From positions 1-8,100 of the forward strand of contig JABGWN010000139.1 of the NCBI GenBank assembly GCA_018645535.1: 8,100 bases of DNA. Direction: 5' to 3'. Position 1 is the first letter of the stretch; each line of letters starts with the position of its first letter. Made by a program: the position numbers and the translations under genes. Source of the stretch: Methanobacteriota archaeon (GTDB lineage: Archaea; Thermoplasmatota; Poseidoniia; Poseidoniales; Poseidoniaceae). Positions 6,914 through 8,100 of this stretch are shown here, in pieces. Below the pieces are notes generated by a model. The model saw nothing but the letters and a program-made list of their open reading frames with translations. It did not search any database and was not told where the DNA came from.

Positions 6914-7886
6914 GGACGTCGATTTCTCAATGGATTCAGAACTGGAAGACGGTGATTTGGCAAGTGCGCAAGCTGCAATTGCTGCTTCAACAGAAAGTGC
7001 GCAACGCCTTATGCAGGCAAGCAGAGAACTCGAGACCCTCGTTCAAGGTGTTGTAAGTGATGAAGTCAATTCATTAGCTACGACTGAACTTGATATGCTT
7101 CAAGCACGTTCATTCCTCGAAGCACACCGACTACGAAGAGCACGTCGTAGCGTGAGAAAAGCAGAGAAGGCCCTGGATGTGCTGGAAGAAGATGTTCTCT
7201 ACTTACGCAGAAGTATTGCCATGCTTCACCGTTTGCTACGTGAGAAAGCTCTCGCTGAAGAGGAAGTAGAAAACGTTCTTCGCAGACTTAGAAACGCTAC
7301 TGGTGCTGCAGAAATCGGTGATGTTGGATACGCAGCTACCGAAGTTGAGTATCTTGTCGATGATCTCATTGGTGGTAACTCTTCAACTCTCAATCCATTC
7401 CTGTTCAGACATTTTTGGTTATCAGTCGATACCCGATGGCCGGCAGGTGGGGAGACAGGAGTCCTCCTCGTCCGCATCATCAATGACGGGGATATTCCTC
7501 TTCCAATGATGCGATTACAACCTCCTGTACCAAGAGGATGGATCTCGAATCCATCGTTTATCGACGTGCCTGTCATTGGTCCAGGCGGTAACTTGCCAGT
7601 TCGCTTTGAAATCAATGCTAGCCGTCGTCATGGTTCAGATGAAATCCCACTTTCACGAAAACTTTCAATAGCGACTGGGTATGAAATGAGGAATGGTAAC
7701 GTCATGGTAACTATTCGTGCTCAAAATCGTTCGATGGAACCTCTATCAGATGTTCTCATCAATCCTTGGCTCCCTCCAGGCTTTACAGCTGACAAAGTGC
7801 CATTCATTGGCAGACTTACTCCAGATGAAGTAGCAGTTATACGCATGCCACTTCGCATCGACTTGGGTCAAGGAGGTGCTTCTTGA
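6894..7886 (+). CDS. Cytosolic protein with N-terminal coiled coil and C-terminal NEW3-like beta domains
   Basis: I do not recognise a named family. The 330-residue product has no signal peptide and no membrane segment. Residues 1-20 are acidic and probably disordered. Residues about 20-155 are strongly helical with heptad character and clusters of Arg (LRRARRSVRKAEKALDVLEE, then VLYLRRSIAMLHRLLREK), typical of a long coiled coil or helical bundle. Residues about 170-245 form a beta domain with LLVRIINDGDIPLPMMRL, PRGW and GPGGNLPVRFEI, recalling the NEW3 pattern of the giant protein's ectodomain. A second such segment (about 258-325) carries VTIRAQNRSMEPLSDV and LPPGF. The gene starts inside the end of the giant gene, behind a strong ribosome site, and is followed after 56 bp by the archaellin. 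A cytoplasmic adaptor contacting the giant protein's tail is a reasonable inference. A role comparable to the soluble archaellum proteins ArlC/D/E is possible, but I see no sequence match. Confidence 0.85.
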   Translation: MAKSKTEDVDFSMDSELEDGDLASAQAAIAASTESAQRLMQASRELETLVQGVVSDEVNSLATTELDMLQARSFLEAHRLRRARRSVRKAEKALDVLEEDVLYLRRSIAMLHRLLREKALAEEEVENVLRRLRNATGAAEIGDVGYAATEVEYLVDDLIGGNSSTLNPFLFRHFWLSVDTRWPAGGETGVLLVRIINDGDIPLPMMRLQPPVPRGWISNPSFIDVPVIGPGGNLPVRFEINASRRHGSDEIPLSRKLSIATGYEMRNGNVMVTIRAQNRSMEPLSDVLINPWLPPGFTADKVPFIGRLTPDEVAVIRMPLRIDLGQGGAS

Positions 7887-7930
7887 CCCCATCCATTTCC
7901 AACCTCTCTGAGGAAGGACGAGTAAAAAAA

Positions 7931-7936
7931 AAGGTG
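7931..7936 (+). promoter_or_regulatory. Ribosome binding site for the archaellin ATG
   Basis: AAGGTG, flanked by runs of A, lies 6 nt before ATG 7943 and matches the archaeal GGTG-type site. It supports 7943 as the main start. A competing AGGAGGTG at 7871-7878 lies 4 nt before an in-frame TTG (7883). Confidence 0.6.
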
Positions 7937-7942
7937 AAAAAA

Positions 7943-8100
7943 ATGAAAAACCAAAAAGAAACGAAGCAAGACGAACTTGCTGCAATTGGTATCGGTGCAA
8001 TGATTGTATTCATTGCGTTGATTCTTGTTGCAGCAGTCGCAGCAGCGGTCATTATACAGACCGCAGAAAAGCTGCAACAGAACGCACAAGCCAGTGGTGA
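7943..8100 (+). CDS. arlB: Archaellin (archaeal flagellin), N-terminal part, 3' end cut off by window
   Basis: This is the filament subunit of the archaellum, inserted through a class III (type IV pilin-like) signal peptide that is cut by the prepilin/prearchaellin peptidase ArlK/PibD. The 52 visible residues start MKNQKETKQDELA, a short charged leader. The hallmark archaellin helix follows: AIGIGAMIVFIALILVAAV, then AAAVIIQTAEKLQQNAQASG. The hydrophobic helix packs in the filament core, and the LQQ-A-x-A/S-G end is typical of archaellins rather than archaeal pilins. By alignment with known archaellins, cleavage should fall after Ala13, keeping the conserved Gly at +3 (Gly16). Position -1 is Ala rather than the usual Gly, and -2/-3 are Leu/Glu rather than basic. 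The start is ATG 7943, with AAGGTG upstream; GTG 7934 and TTG 7883 are in-frame alternatives. It follows the coiled-coil gene after 56 bp. Other archaellum genes may follow outside the window. Confidence 0.9.
   Translation, partial: MKNQKETKQDELAAIGIGAMIVFIALILVAAVAAAVIIQTAEKLQQNAQASG

Noticed and set aside
7226..7615. Minus-strand frame of 129 codons opposite the coiled-coil gene
   Set aside because: It is antisense to a clearly coding region and its product is Ser/Arg-rich with no family features.
7924..7932. Run of nine A before the archaellin, considered as a TATA box or terminator
   Set aside because: A TATA box here would place transcription start beyond ATG 7943, and an archaeal terminator would need a T run on this strand. 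It is better explained as an unstructured A-rich leader around the AAGGTG site.
1..8100. CRISPR arrays, tRNA or rRNA genes, insertion sequences and attachment sites
   Set aside because: I saw no regularly spaced DNA repeats, no cloverleaf-like segments, no transposase motifs and no terminal inverted repeats. The only repetition is at protein level in the giant gene.

Overview
The window looks archaeal, most likely a planktonic marine euryarchaeon of the Poseidoniales (Marine Group II) or a relative in the Thermoplasmata lineage. The strongest evidence is the 5' end of an archaellin gene at the right edge: a class III signal peptide followed by the hydrophobic GIGAMIVFIALILVAAVAA core. Supporting signs are A/T-rich TATA-like boxes without bacterial -35/-10 pairs, GGTG-type ribosome binding sites, tightly overlapping genes, and a giant acidic ectodomain protein built of beta-sandwich repeats. 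The lineage call is inference, because no database search was possible.

Left third (1-1446, minus strand): a compact three-gene operon read right to left. It encodes a Bcp/PrxQ-type peroxiredoxin (961-1446), a left-handed beta-helix acetyltransferase of the WbpD/WlbB/QdtC type (485-964), and a flavin reductase-like FMN-binding protein that runs off the left edge (1-483). The first two genes overlap by 4 bp, and the last two are 1 bp apart. Two of the three products suggest oxidative or redox metabolism. The acetyltransferase is the odd partner.

Middle (about 1447-1611): a divergent promoter region with a TATA-like box for each direction and two small perfect palindromes.

Right three quarters (1612-8100, plus strand): four genes packed head to tail. 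They are a small helical protein of unknown function (1612-2043), a 1625-residue secreted and membrane-anchored protein (2036-6913), a 330-residue protein without a signal peptide (6894-7886), and the archaellin (7943 to beyond the right edge). The giant protein has at least nine NEW3/CARDB-like beta-sandwich repeats outside the cell, five predicted transmembrane helices and a cytoplasmic tail. The 330-residue protein has an N-terminal coiled coil followed by NEW3-like beta domains, so it looks like a cytosolic partner. Overlaps of 8 bp and 20 bp join the first three genes, and a 56-bp gap precedes the archaellin.

The arrangement suggests a cell-surface apparatus tied to the archaellum or to another filament: a large glycosylated stalk or adhesin, a cytoplasmic adaptor and a filament subunit. 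None of the three upstream proteins matches a named archaellum component (ArlC/D/E/F/G/H/I/J) that I can recognise, so this gene set is the main point of interest.
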